DNA from: Tenrec ecaudatus
Lineage: Eukaryota > Chordata > Mammalia > Afrosoricida > Tenrecidae
DNA length: 64,000 nt
Reading direction: 5' to 3'
Assembly: GCF_050624435.1 (NCBI RefSeq)
Contig: NC_134535.1
Location: forward strand, 128,640,731 to 128,704,730
The notes beneath the pieces were generated by a model. That model did not search any database, had not been told where the DNA came from, and worked only from the letters and a program-made list of their open reading frames with translations. Below, one piece after another: positions 46,477 to 57,848 of this stretch. The position numbers and the translations under genes are program-made. Every line of letters begins with the position of its first letter. The stretch's first letter is position 1.

Positions 46477-47284
46477 AAGACTGAGTTGGAGCGGTCTTGA
46501 CTGGGAACCAAACCTAGTTCTTCTGTGTGGAAGGAGCGAATTCAACTCTTCCCTTTCCCTACCTCATGTTTGCACTTTAGGGATCCGCCCATCAGTTTCC
46601 ATGGGACGCGTCCACAGTCCAGCCCGTTTCTTATCCAGCATCCCTCTCACCTTGCACAATGCCTGCTGTAGGTCCGTCCCTTATGGACATTCATTGCTGC
46701 ATACATGAATTGAACAGACCCTGCAAGTCGAGAGAGGACTCGCGGGAGCTGCTGTGCCTCCCCCACGCTGGGCCGGGAGCAGCCTAGACAGGAGAAGCGG
46801 CGCATGAGGAGTACAGGAAGCAGACGCGGGTTTTGCTCTGGCTTCTTGGGACCAAGAATGTTTTAGTGATTAGGGGTTGCCATGCAGTAATGCATTTGTG
46901 GCCACCCCCTAAGCCAGATTTTTCCAAGATCTTGCCTCGCCTCATGGGTGGTGGTTCAAGCATAGAGACAGGGGGTTTAAGTCTCACAATATCTGAGTTC
47001 CAGGCTTTCTGCCATTGCCCAGCCTACCCTTTCTGGAGGAATTTAAAGGTCACCTCTACTGATCTTTGCTTCCATCTTCCCAGTGAGTTCAGGTTCCCTA
47101 TATGGAAGCGGCCACCTGGTAGGAAGCAGTTGCCAACCTCAGAGTGGCTACATCTCCAGGGTCTGCCTCCTCTGTACCGAGCCAGCTTCCGCTCAGTGCC
47201 GCCCCACCCAATTTGCAAGGTGTCTGCAAAGCTGTCCACGTGGAGATTCCCTGGGACCAGGTAACTTTCTTTCTGGGAACAAAT
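46477..47284. other. unassigned sequence
   Basis: No recognised repeat or exon. Overlapping frames up to 143 codons (46833-47264) have no family resemblance. Confidence 0.35.
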
Positions 47285-47560
47285 CAGAAGAAAATAATCA
47301 GAAATGTGCACAACAATCTACTGACAAGGTTGTTCGTGGTGGTAATATCTGTAGTGGTAATTTTGAGAGCCATTTAAGCAAATAACAAATGACTAACTCC
47401 ATCAGCGTCGGATTGTGGATGAGATGTCATGCAACAGTGCAATCGTATTGCCAGTGACGATCAGCATAAATGGAGATATCTGCTCTTGACTTACTATTAA
47501 ATGAGAAACGTGGGGTGCAATATGCTACATATAATATGATCTCACCATTATGCATGTTAG
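47285..47560 (+). mobile_element. ancient L1M/L1ME fragment, left part
   Basis: 'agaaaataatcagaaatgtg' and 'gttgttcgtggtggtaatat' precede the eroded ORF2-end wording 'attaaatgagaaacg'. It is interrupted at 47560 and resumes at 47921. Confidence 0.65.
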
Positions 47561-47920
47561 TTTTTTTGAACTGTCATGGTTGCTATGTTGCTATGATACT
47601 GGATGCTATGCCATCTGTATTTCAAATGCCAGCATGGTTATCCAGGGAGAACAGGTGTTAGGGAAGCTTTTGTACTAACACAGGCAAAGAAGTACGGCCT
47701 GGGGTCTACTTAGCTAATGAAAACCGCACACATCACACCAACCTCTTGTCTGATATTCTGCTAGAAGATGAGCATCCTTAGAAGCCATTCAAAAGACTCA
47801 ACGCTACAACCATAGACCGGGACATAGAGCTTGTGAGGATGGCATAGGACTGGGCAGCATTGCCTGCTATTCGACCTAAGGCCACATGAGTCAGAGCTGA
47901 ACTGGTAGCAACCAACGACA
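47561..47920 (+). mobile_element. non-autonomous RTE derivative (copy B)
   Basis: RTE 5' end ('tgctatgatactggatgcta', 'tcaaatgccagcatggttat', 'ctgatattctgctagaagat') is joined to the RTE 3' tail ('cttgtgaggatggcatagga', 'tgagtcagagctgaactgg'). The coding region is missing. Flanking 'tgatctca...catgtta' similarity on both sides suggests a long target duplication. Confidence 0.75.
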
Positions 47921-48290
47921 GTGTGATCTCAATTCCATGTTATATGCATTGATATTTTCAGAGGAAGAAAAAACATATGAGGATATGAGGATATGGTGCT
48001 GTCTGTTTAAGAGAAGAAGGGGCAGCAGGAAGAAGCCCACACAGTTGGGCAAGCAGGACAGCAGGGGGTGCAAGGGGCTGGTGAGTTCTTGTCAACACAC
48101 ATGCACAGGGAAGACCAGGAGAACACCTGAAAGGGCGTGCAGGAGCTCAGTAGTAACGATCTGGTGGAATTGGTGGCACTGCGGTAGGTGTTGGTGCACA
48201 TTCGGAATCTTCCAAAGTTTCTACAATGAACACCAGACAAAAAGAACAACAACAAGAAAAGAAGTCTTATTCGTGGCAAAAATAACAGCA
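47921..48290 (+). mobile_element. ancient L1M/L1ME fragment, right part
   Basis: It continues the relic: 'ccatgttatatgcattgata', 'ctggtggaattggtggcact' and 'aaagtttctacaatgaacac'. Confidence 0.6.
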
Positions 48291-48317
48291 GGGCTATCTT
48301 TCCAGGTGCCCTAAGAT

Positions 48318-48478
48318 GCCCAGGTGACATTGTATTGGGCTGCTAACCTTCAGATCAGCAATGAGAAACCACCAGCCACCACTTGGGAGAAAGATGGGGA
48401 TTTCTGTGGCCAGAAAGAGTGACAGAAGCCCACAGGGTTGCTAAGAGTCAGAATCAACTGAGAGCAGCGAGCGAAGAC
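48318..48478 (+). mobile_element. AfroSINE
   Basis: 'gggctgctaaccttcagatc', 'gagaaaccaccagccaccac', 'gggagaaagatggggatttc' and 'gagtcagaatcaactgagag'. Confidence 0.88.
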
Positions 48479-49294
48479 TCAGGTAAGAATTGGTTCTGCA
48501 GATTATCCTGGAAGACGCATGGGGCCTGACTTGAACCCAGTACCTTAGCCACTGGCCAACACCTGACCTCAACTCCAAGGAAAAGGAAGACGATGTCTAT
48601 TTTTCTTGCAAAAAATAATAATTTCACATTTGAGGATGTTTGTCTCCCCACATTTGGACTTGATGTTTAATATCCCGAGAGTGTCTTTCTCAGTGTGCCT
48701 CATGTGTGCATGGGCCCCAGGCCAAAGAGAAGGAAGTAACTTTGGTGAGGGCAGTCTTAGGCACTGTGCTCAGTGCTGCCAGAGGATGCAGGATGGGGCT
48801 CCACGTGGACTTGAGGGACTCAAATCAGAGTGAGCGCCATCTTGCTTTTTAGACCCAGAGAACTGCCCAGAGGAGGAGGACTTTTAGAAATAAGTTGAAA
48901 GAGGGAAAAGGTAGGAGAATAATCCTCATCAGCCCAAAGGGATTAATACAAGGGTCAACCCAAGCTGGGTCTCATTTTCCCCAACCTCAGGACTTTCTGA
49001 AAAACTTACACATGCCATACCCCAAGAGCAGGGTGACTGGAGTCAGATGCAAATAATCATGTGGCTACCTATTCTAAGGGGGAACATGTGGTCACATACC
49101 CAGGAATTTTCTTTATATACTTCATGGGGCATTGGAAGAAGGTAAGGAGTTTGATTAAGAAAGAGAAAAGGTTTCTCCCCAAAGCACACTTCACCTACCC
49201 CGACCAGAGTGGGTAATCAGGAGGACCTAGTGACCTTGTACCAACAAGTGCTTGGGAGATCCAAGTGTCCCCCAAGTCCCTAGAGGATAAAATG
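48479..49294. other. unassigned sequence
   Basis: Unique-looking DNA without recognisable features. Confidence 0.35.
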
Positions 49295-49420
49295 AAGATC
49301 CCTCAGATGGAGGACAGGATCTTTCTGTATTGGCTCCTTTGATTTACCCAGAAGAAGTAAAGCACTTGGCCTGGAGCAGGCACGTAGTAACTGTTTCCTA
49401 AATGAATATATGTGAGCTGT
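49295..49420 (+). mobile_element. LINE-2-like 3' end
   Basis: 'ggaggacaggatctttctgt', 'gcctggagcaggcacgtagt' and 'cctaaatgaatatatg' follow the L2 terminal order. Confidence 0.5.
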
Positions 49421-50199
49421 TGGACTGAAGCAGGCAGAATAACCCCACCCCATTTGATTGGGGGCTACTGTGATTGGAAGGCCCCTCTGAGATTCAAGTT
49501 GACAGAATGCTCTGGAGCACAGTCCAACCCCACTGGTGCTAGTGAAGTGGACTTCACAATTGACCACTGGCCCCAATGCACTCCCCCAACACCTTCAAAG
49601 GCAGAGACAACAATAGTGTCTTCCAGTGACCAGGAATGAGGACATTGGTGGTTTGGTGGTAAGAATCTATGGAGAGCCAGGTTCCTTTTCAAGCCAAGGC
49701 ACCTCATACACAGTGAACACTTGGATGCAGTGGGGGCTTGTGTTTTATTATGACAGGTCTCAGTGGTGCTTCTGGACTAGGGCAGACTGAGACAAAAAAA
49801 AGCCCCAATGATCAACTTCTGAAAGTGAATTAGTGAAAACCTGGCAGAGCCGCATGGCCAGACCTGCAGCTGATGGCAGGCATGGGGTCTCATTCTGTGG
49901 TGTATGGCTTTGCCATGCCCCAGGCTCCAGCTCCATCTCCACAGCCACTAAGAACCACAGGGACAAGGGGATGCACACTGCATAGCTGGGTGGAGCTGTA
50001 CATGAAGCGAGTTCTGTGTGGTGAGAGCAAAGGGGTGGACCATCACAAAGAGCGGGCCCTTGAGTTGGCAGGGGCAAAGGAAGCCTGGAGCCCATCCGGG
50101 GCCCAACATTGAGAGGGGACTATCCTGGTCGGCAGATCCCCCAGGAAGGCTTGAGAGCAAAAGAGAAACCCCATCACTGTCTCTACTGGAAGAAAGGGA
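49421..50199. other. unassigned sequence
   Basis: GC-richer unique-looking DNA. The overlapping frames on both strands are uninformative. Confidence 0.35.
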
Positions 50200-50207
50200 G
50201 TCTAGAG

Positions 50208-50399
50208 CAGTCGTTCTCAACCTGTGGGTCGTGACCCCTTTGGGGGTTGAAGTACGCTTTCACAGGGGCCACCCAATTCACAACCGTAGCAAAACTCCAC
50301 GGATGAAGTAGCAATGAAAGTAACTTTATGGTTGGGGGTTACCACCACATGAGGAAGTGTAGTGAAGGGTCATGGCATGAGGGAGGTTGAGAACCCCTG
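50208..50399. mobile_element. hAT-family MITE, SPIN/URR1-like
   Basis: This 192 bp element has inverted ends: 'cagtcgttctcaacctgtgg' on the left, and the complement of 'gaggttgagaacccctg' on the right. Its interior reads 'gggtcgtgacccctttgggg' and 'atgaagtagcaatgaaagta'. It is flanked by 8 bp target duplications, 'gtctagag' (50200-50207) and 'ctctagag' (50400-50407), on the TCTAGA core favoured by these hATs. It has no coding capacity and would need a transposase supplied in trans. Confidence 0.9.
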
Positions 50400-50407
50400 C
50401 TCTAGAG

Positions 50408-51094
50408 CATCTGAACACAGCTTCCCTTCTTTTGCTCTGTGAAGGCAGCCTGTCAGAAGCCATGGGCTCCTAGGGCAGAGGACAAGGGCCTTTCGTACTG
50501 CACATGGTTGCTTTCTCTGCTGAGCTGGACTCTGGGGGAATGAATGAAAGACTGAACTGTGGATGCCTGTGTGGTGGGACACAGGGTGGGGGTGGGGGGT
50601 AGGGGGTGTTTACAGGTGGTTTTAGAAAATGACATGAGGCTGCTTCCTGGATTCACAGAGGCACTGGGGGGAGGCAGGGCTGAGAGGGAAGGCCCCCTGG
50701 AGACACTGATTAACATTTGCCCCACTTTCCTTTTGTGTCTCAAAACTCCAGTTACACTTCCTCTCATAGGGTTTCACTCAAGAGAACGAGGTGACCCTTT
50801 CCCTTCACCCCCATCTCCAGAGACCCTCAGAGTGGGCCAGGAGACAAGCTTCTCCTTTCACTTAGTCATAGGCCTGTCAACTCCTGACAGGGTCCTTTTG
50901 TCTGGCCCTCCCCATTCTTTGTGGTTTATGAAACCGGCTGAAGGACTGTGTCTTCTGTGTGGAAACCGAAGACTTTTCATCAGGATTTCAGTGAGGGGAG
51001 GGCAGAGCAAAAGTAGGCATTTGAATGGAAAGCAGGGGATCTGCTTGCACCTTCATCACACACACGTGTGCTCACGCACACATGCCCCACATTC

Positions 51095-51097
<3 letters not shown>
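50408..51097. other. unassigned sequence
   Basis: No recognised feature. A 230-codon frame here runs into the adjacent TC microsatellite and is not credible as a gene. Confidence 0.4.

Positions 51098-51162
<65 letters not shown>
51098..51162. repeat. (TC)n microsatellite
   Basis: Pure TC repeat of about 32 units. Confidence 0.97.
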
Positions 51163-51164
<2 letters not shown>

Positions 51165-51637
51165 CATTTGAGCTTCTTTCCTTCAAGTTGTTGTTTCTCA
51201 ACCCTCCATTCCCAAGATGCTTCGGGAAGAGAGAGCATATCTGAGTTATGAGAGTTTTTCTTATCTTAATTAGACATGCTTAAAGGTCAATTTACATGTT
51301 TATTATTGCAATGACACCATAATCAGGTCATAAAGTATAGACGAAAGCAAACAATCCAAAAACAAACTCACCATCATGCCAGAGAAGCTGCTTTCCCAAA
51401 TGTCAAGTTCAATGGCCTTCCAGACAACACTTTCAAGAAAATATCCTGGGCTCTCCATATACATAGGTTCCCCCCCAAAATTACACTAAATATTTGGAAA
51501 GTATTCTAGTAAAATATTAGAATAGTTAACCGAGTCTCTGATGGTGGATATTTAGGATATAGTACATTATACCAAAGAAAATTTATTATAAAATGTATTA
51601 AGTCAAAATTTTAACCTATCTATTCACAATACTAGAA
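51163..51637. other. unassigned A/T-rich sequence
   Basis: No recognised feature. Confidence 0.35.
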
Positions 51638-51835
51638 GCTCTGAGGGTGTAGTGGTTTTCTAATTGGGTCAGTGGTTTGAAGCCAGCCCATGAGAGAAAG
51701 AAGAGGTTTTCTGTTCCCTTAATGTTTTACAGCCCCAGGAACCAAAGGGGCCAGTGCTGCTCTGTCCTGCAGGGTCCCTAAATGTTGGAATGGACTCGTT
51801 CGCAGTAGGTTTCAGTTTGTTGTTTTGTTTTTATT
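51638..51835 (+). mobile_element. AfroSINE, diverged
   Basis: 'ggtgtagtggttttctaatt', 'tttgaagccagcccatgaga', 'gctctgtcctgcagggtccc' and 'gcagtaggtttcagtttg'. Confidence 0.8.
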
Positions 51836-52656
51836 ACTGACACGCTTTCAACAGCCTTTTTAGTGCCACCTGTTTCGCAGTAGCGCCTCATGTAAACCAC
51901 CTCCCAAAGCCCTTTCCTTAAAGCATCGAGCCTTGACAAAGGATGGAGTTCCAGTCAGATGGGAAGGGTAAGGTGGGAGTCGTGGCTTGTTGGGAGTGGA
52001 GAGAGTAGATACAAACGCTGCAGGGCGAGCAGGAGGAAGAATCGCTCTAAGACATTGCTATTTCTCCAGGCGGTGGATTTTCCAAGAAGCTAAGGAAGAC
52101 TCGAATCCCAGGGCCCTCGCTTTCACTGGTCCCTTCCAGGACTTTTCCAGGGAGATTTTCTGGTCATGTTCTCACGTGGCGGGACGGATTTGAAAACTGT
52201 GCCAGCCTGAGATACTGTGTCAATAATCACGCTTCTTTCCATCACTGCCCCTTCCATCATAGACATTCTTGAGATTGCGCTGAGGATGTTTTAGTCAGCT
52301 AATGAGTTGCTAGTGACTGGTTTCCAGGACAATCTCGGTCACCCAGGATTTGATTGTTCTAATGCGGAGACAGAGAAGGAAGGGGGGTTTGCAGAGAGAG
52401 AAGGTAGGTGGCGACGTGAATGTGTCTTGGGACTGTGGTGACAGAAACGTGGGTAGGGGGAAGGAAACGATGTTGGAATTGATGGAGCCAAAAAGGAGCC
52501 TGTGAGAAAGACACTTGTGAGCCTGAGATCTATGACGCTGAAAATGAAGGACTTAATTTCCACCGACTCTCGTCAAATAGAAAGTCTCTCCAGTATGAAG
52601 TGTACTCAACAATGCAGACCATATCATTGTAAACACGAAAATGCATTCCAAGCAAA
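51836..52656. other. unassigned sequence
   Basis: Unique-looking DNA. The 52200-52370 stretch lacks low-complexity sequence, but nothing identifies it. Confidence 0.35.
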
Positions 52657-52840
52657 CAAAAACACCTCACTGACATCAAGTCAGTTCCTACTCATAGAGT
52701 GGGACTGAGTCCCTGTGGGTTTCTGACACTGTGAGTAGAAAGCCTCATCTCTCTCCTGAGGACCAGCAGGTGGTTTCAACCCGCCGACCTTGTGATTAGC
52801 AGCCCAACTCATGACCCACTACGCTACCAGGGCTCCTTTA
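52657..52840 (-). mobile_element. AfroSINE (antisense)
   Basis: 'cactgacatcaagtcagttc', 'gcctcatctctctcctgagg', 'caacccgccgaccttgtgat' and 'ctacgctaccagggctcctt'. Confidence 0.9.
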
Positions 52841-54002
52841 CAAAGTGGTGGAATGACTACATTTGTAGAGTCCAAACCCTTAGCAGCACTACAAGCAGTA
52901 CCTCATATCTCTGTGTGACACCCCATGTCTTACATGCGAGGGGATAAAGTGGGTGTTTATGACATGGGGTGCCCTGACTTTTAAGAAACAAAGTTTGATC
53001 AATAAGGCAGGGGTCAGAGGGAGAGCGGAATGATCCCTTTTTTCTCCCGGTGGAGAATCATTTGACAAGTCACTGCCACATGAAGGAGTGATTGAAGAGA
53101 ATGTGGAGGGGCAAAGCTCCTTACACAGAAGATAATTAAGGGAAATGCACTATTGTTCTACATTTTGAGATATATTGATATGCAAAGATATGCCAACTTT
53201 CTGGATATTTAATTGGCTGTGAGTTCTTTTTTCATTTGAAATCAATATACGTGTGTTACTTACCTCTGTATGCATGATTTTTGCATTCATTTTCTTAAAT
53301 TATATGCATTTATGTCACCCCAAGCCTAAATACACCCCTGGTAAGTCCCGCATCTACCAAGTATAGTTCTGGGCACAGAGAAGTTTTTGCAGTGTGTGTT
53401 TATTTATTAGAACTGAGGTTCGTCGGGCGTAGGGCAATATAAACTTCTAAAAGTTAGGGAGGGACAAGAAGCATTCATATCTGTTCCCTTTATAGTGAGC
53501 ATTATATGATTACTAACAAACATAGGGAGGGGCTTCAAAGCCTCTGTGGGGATCGTCCACTCTGTGAATTCCATTTTCCCACACACTATCTGAAACTCTT
53601 TTGGATCGGCCTGACCTGTTCCTGATGTCCTCTGCTTTCCCAACTTCCCCAGTCACCAGCCACCACTGTTCCTTCACTGTTCTCCCTCCTGAACCCTTGT
53701 CTCTCCCTGTTCTCCCTCTCCTGTACCTCATTCTTTCATGCCCTTCATAACCCATGTGAGAAATTTCCATAGAAATTTTGTGAAGGAGGCAGACGAGCAA
53801 ATTGACGTTCCGCCAGCTGAAACGACAGTCACTTCTTTATCCCAGCCAAGCTCGGTGGGCAAGGCCCAGGGTCAGCAGAATGCTCCAACCATGGGGACCT
53901 AGAGATGCTAGTATCCACACTGGAAGGGAGCCTAGACTAGGTCTACACTAACCCTTTCATGCTATTATTCTCAGCTGCCTTTGGTCAACCTTGAATGAGG
54001 CT
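52841..54002. other. unassigned sequence
   Basis: Unique-looking DNA with no supported exon. Confidence 0.35.
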
Positions 54003-54125
54003 TGCTGGCCCTGCGGTTTAGGTGTGGGGCTGCTAACGTCAAGGTCGGCCATTCAAACCCACCAGTCTCTCCTCAGGAGAAAGATGGGGTTGACTGCTTC
54101 CATAAAGATGTACAGTCTCTGCTAG
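54003..54125 (+). mobile_element. AfroSINE, 5' part
   Basis: 'ggggctgctaacgtcaaggt', 'ggccattcaaacccaccagt' and 'ggagaaagatggggttgact'. The tail is absent. Confidence 0.85.
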
Positions 54126-54539
54126 TCCAAAGACATGGCACGGACAATCACTGGACGCTGGTTCAGATATTGGAGTCCTATCATGAAGGCCTTCAATGAA
54201 TGGTGGCTGGAGATGAACATATACTCACTATTTTAATGCTTTCCTTGCTTTATTATGCCATGCATTAATCTGGTGGGTCTGGTTCTGCTGCTGTGAATGA
54301 GCACTATTGAAAGGTTTGTCTTATTAACAACCCTGATTGTTTGTGTAAATAGTGTCAAATCACAAGAGCTTATTCTGTACAAGTCAACAAGTGATGTATT
54401 GTAGTTGATGGCTGGTCGAGACTCGTATAATATCTTTGTTCTGGTAGTACTTTAAATTATATACCATTGATTAAATTAATGACACTATCAACAGAATTAC
54501 TTTATGCCCCAGGGGGATGAATGATAATGTTCTCTAATA
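54126..54539. other. unassigned sequence
   Basis: No recognised feature. Confidence 0.35.
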
Positions 54540-55080
54540 TAAAGTGACTGTGATGTCTCTACGGTGAACCAGAGACATATATGAACCATAGATATATGAA
54601 TGGACCTGGCACTTGCACTTAACTCTAGCCCTGATCTAAGAATAACTAGTTCTTATGACATGGATACTCACCCTCATGAATAAATCACTAAATATATGGG
54701 TGCTATAGCAAAGCGTGGTGAAGAAACCAGATATGCACAGCTATCAGACAGAATATCTCCTGGGGTCCTGAGGGCTTGTTTTCAAATAAGCAGGCATCTA
54801 AGTGAGGCATCCACTAAGTCCACATGAAAAAAGCAGACCAGCCAGTGTGATCTAAGGATTGTAAGTAATAAAATCCAAATGCAAAGGTGGGAATGATATC
54901 AGAGGTTAAATTGTAAGCACCTGGTTTGCAGAAGACTAGGGATGACAGTGGATGACCAAAATCCATTTGCAAGGCCCACACATAGATTAAGTCCCTAATG
55001 AATCCTCCCTAAGAGGGTTAAAGCCACCTCAGGAATTGTCAGTGGTCTAATCTAGCTCACTGTTAGCGTACTCTTCTGGT
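54540..55080 (+). mobile_element. old relative of the L1 3' UTR, single unit
   Basis: It aligns by order with the L1 tails: 'tggacctggcacttgcactt', 'tgggtgctatagcaaagcgt', 'ggtgaagaaaccagatatgc', 'ctggggtcctgagggcttg' and 'catgaaaaaagcagaccagc'. It is highly diverged and shows only one copy of the unit that is duplicated elsewhere. Confidence 0.7.
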
Positions 55081-55317
55081 CCCAGGGAAGAAAATCTCCC
55101 TCTGAGGTCTTAACTCTCAGGGCCCACAGGGGGTAACAGGACACTGAGGCACTTTTCCTTTGATGTCTTTTGTCCCATTTGCACAACACCCATCCTACAA
55201 TTTCTTCCACGGTTCCATTGCCTGGCATAGTCCCAAGGCCAAGGTCCTACTGGTTTTACATTGCTGTTGGGTACTCTGGGTTGATGTCTGATTCATATTC
55301 ACATTGGACCCCCGGGA

Positions 55318-55480
55318 CAGTGTAGAACTATCCCATAGGGTTTTCTAGGCTGTAATCTTACCACAAGAAAATTGCCAGGCCTCAGAGAGCCCTTGGAGCT
55401 GCTGGGCAGGTTCAAGTTGCCAACCTTTCCACTAGCAGTTGAGTGTTTAACCCTCTGTATCCTGGGCTCTTTGGTCTTTC
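55318..55480 (-). mobile_element. AfroSINE variant (antisense), diverged
   Basis: 'tcccatagggttttctaggc', 'cttaccacaagaaaattgcc' and 'gttgagtgtttaaccctctg' follow the antisense order. Confidence 0.65.
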
Positions 55481-55559
55481 ACTTCCCTCCTTCATCGCTC
55501 TAGGATTACCATAGCAGGCAAGGGTGAACAGCCACATTCACTGACATGGAGTTCATTTC

Positions 55560-55700
55560 ACCTCCACTCCTCTATCAGGTTTCCACGGCTGTGAGTCCTC
55601 ACAGGAATAAACAGACACAGCCTCATCTTTTTTTTCCTCTGAAGCAGCTGGTCAGCTTAAACTGCTGGCTTTACGATTGGCAGACAATTCCTTTGGCCCT
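55560..55700 (-). mobile_element. AfroSINE fragment (antisense), diverged
   Basis: 'gtttccacggctgtgagtcc', 'agcctcatctttttttt' and 'gcttaaactgctggctttac' are recognisable. Confidence 0.6.
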
Positions 55701-55709
55701 CCTCATTTA

Positions 55710-56190
55710 ATCTGCATACTGAGCAGCTAATCCATGAGGCTGGACTCTGTGGAGTAGCACTGGGCATCAGGACTGAGGAAGGCTTCTTACGCATCTTTGG
55801 TTTGCAGATGACACGCCTCCCTTGCTGAACGCGAGGAGGGCTTGAAGCACTTGCAGATGAAGACGAACTGCCCGAAGAACAAACAGATTCGTCTTGGGAG
55901 AAGTACAGCCAGAATGCTCCTGGAGGTATGCATGGCGAGACTTTGTCTCACATACTTTAGACAGGCTGTCAGGAAAGGCTCGTCCCTGGCCAAAGGTGGT
56001 GTATTATTTGGGAAACGTAAAAGGCAGCAGAAATGAGGAAGGCCCTCCAGGAGACGGGTTGACAGAGTGGCTAGAGCAATGGACTCAAACATAAGGCCGC
56101 TTGTGAGGATGGTGCAGGACCGGTGGTGTGTCTTTCTGCTGTCCACTGGGTCGCTGTCAGAACTGACCGAAAGGCACCGGACAACAGGTC
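55710..56190 (+). mobile_element. RTE/BovB-type LINE, internally deleted 3' part
   Basis: RTE wording runs 'gcatactgagcagctaatcc', 'gcatctttggtttgcagatg', then, after an internal deletion near 55865, 'cttgggagaagtacagccag' and 'catactttagacaggctgtc', and the tail 'actgggtcgctgtcagaact'. Frames are broken. A young L1 tail begins only a few bases after its end. Confidence 0.88.
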
Positions 56191-56193
56191 TCC

Positions 56194-56838
56194 ATCAGTG
56201 AATGAAGGGGGAAGTGCAGAGTGGAGACCCGAGGCCCAAGTGTCGACCACTGGAGATCCCCTCATAGAGGGGTTTAGGAAAGGAGATGGGTCAGTCAGGG
56301 TGCGAGGTAGTACCAATGAAGAGCACAGCTTTCCCCCAGATCCTGGATGCTTCCTCCCCCCAACTACCATGATCCGAATTCTACCTTGCAGGGCTCAATA
56401 GGGCAGAGATTGTACACTGGTACATATGAGGGCTGGAGGCACAGGGAATCCAGGGTGGATGATACCTTCAGGACCAGGGGTATGAGGGGCGAGGCTGGGA
56501 GAGTGGAGGGCGAGTGGGTTGGAAAGGGGGAACTGATTAAAAGGATCCACATGTGACCTCCTCCCTGGGAGATGGACGGCAGAGAAAGGGGGGAAGGGAG
56601 ACTCTGGATAGGGCAAGATATGACAAAATAACAATCTGTGGATTATCAAGGGCTCATGAGGGAGGGGGAAGCGGGGAGGGAGGGAAAAAAAAGAGGACCT
56701 GATTCAGAGGGCTTAAGTGGAGAGCAAATGCTTTGAGAGTGATTAGGGCAAAGAATGTACAGATGTGCTTTATACAATTGATGTATGTATATGTATGGAT
56801 TGTGATAAGAGTTGTATGAGCCCCTAATAAAATGTAAA
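56194..56838 (+). mobile_element. young L1 3' UTR fragment
   Basis: Starts 'gtgaatgaagggggaagtgc', downstream of the tandem units. It carries the G-rich tract (56658-56686) and AATAAA at about 56826-56831, then an A run. Closest to the 7.7 and 41.2 kb copies. Confidence 0.9.
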
Positions 56839-57699
56839 AAAAGAGTGAATAAGAGACTTACTATTGGAAAAACCAAATTTGGCAGGTCACTTCTCCGTCT
56901 TCCCTAAGGGGTGTTGTAAAGGTAGATGGACCTAGAACCCTAGCTAAGAGTTGGGTCTGCCGGAGCAATTGCACTACACGGGGCTTGCAGTTTAAGGGCC
57001 AAGCCTTCACTGGGCTTTGGGGGCTCTCTCCTTCCCTCGTCACTCCACAAGGGGGAGAGTGGTCTAGTAGGAGAATGGGACAACTGGTAAATCTGTCTTC
57101 CTGGACCTCATGGGCACGTGTGTGGGTGTTCTCCACCCCATGGGCTTCCGCCCCCAAGGGCTTCCAGACGGAGGGTTGTTCAGGCAGTATCCGGGATGAA
57201 TGCCAGCCCCAATCCCCCACCAGAACATGTGTTGCCCCACGCAAGAAGAGGGCAAGAAGGGGAGAAGGAAGACCAGCGGAAGAAAGAGGCGGGAGCAGCC
57301 CTGCACAACCCTTACCCACTCCAGGAAGCTTCCCCTGCCCTTCAGCCCTCCTCTCTCATGCCCTCTTCTAGAATGCTTAGACCACCCATATGTGTGCCCA
57401 TGGCACACCCTAGTTAGCCTGCATGGGGAATGGGCCTTGTCTTAGCAATCTCAAGCTGCCCTAAAGCAGAGGCGATGCATTACTTGTTTCCACTGCCCTC
57501 TTCCGACACCCAGCACAGTCTTAGGGATCAAGAACCTTTTGCTGACTTGGGGTGATATCAAGAGTGGGTGTTTCACCTGGAGCCCTGAGTTTCATATCAT
57601 ATGTAAGTGTTTGTTTGAGGAAGGTGTATGATTTGTTTGTATTCCCTTAAAGGGGGTGGGAACTGACAGAAGTGGAAGCGATCTCTTTGAGCGCTGGTA
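56839..57699. other. unassigned sequence
   Basis: GC-richer unique-looking DNA. Overlapping open frames on both strands up to 152 codons carry no recognisable domain. Confidence 0.35.
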
Positions 57700-57848
57700 T
57701 CAAGTGGGACCCCAACTGAGAACTCCCATGCACAATGGAACACAATGCTACCTGATCCCGCACGGTTCCCAAGCTGGGGACCGGACCACTGTGATCCATA
57801 GGCTTTCTGTTCAGCATCATAGCAACACACGTCACTGACAGGTGGGTG
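57700..57848 (-). mobile_element. non-autonomous RTE derivative (copy D, antisense)
   Basis: 'cccatgcacaatggaacaca' and 'tgctacctgatcccgcacgg' (tail) join 'gttcagcatcatagcaacac' and 'cactgacaggtgggtgg' (5' end). Confidence 0.65.

Noticed and set aside
50559..51251. 230-codon plus-strand frame
   Set aside because: Its C-terminal part is a translated TC microsatellite and the rest has no family resemblance or splice context.
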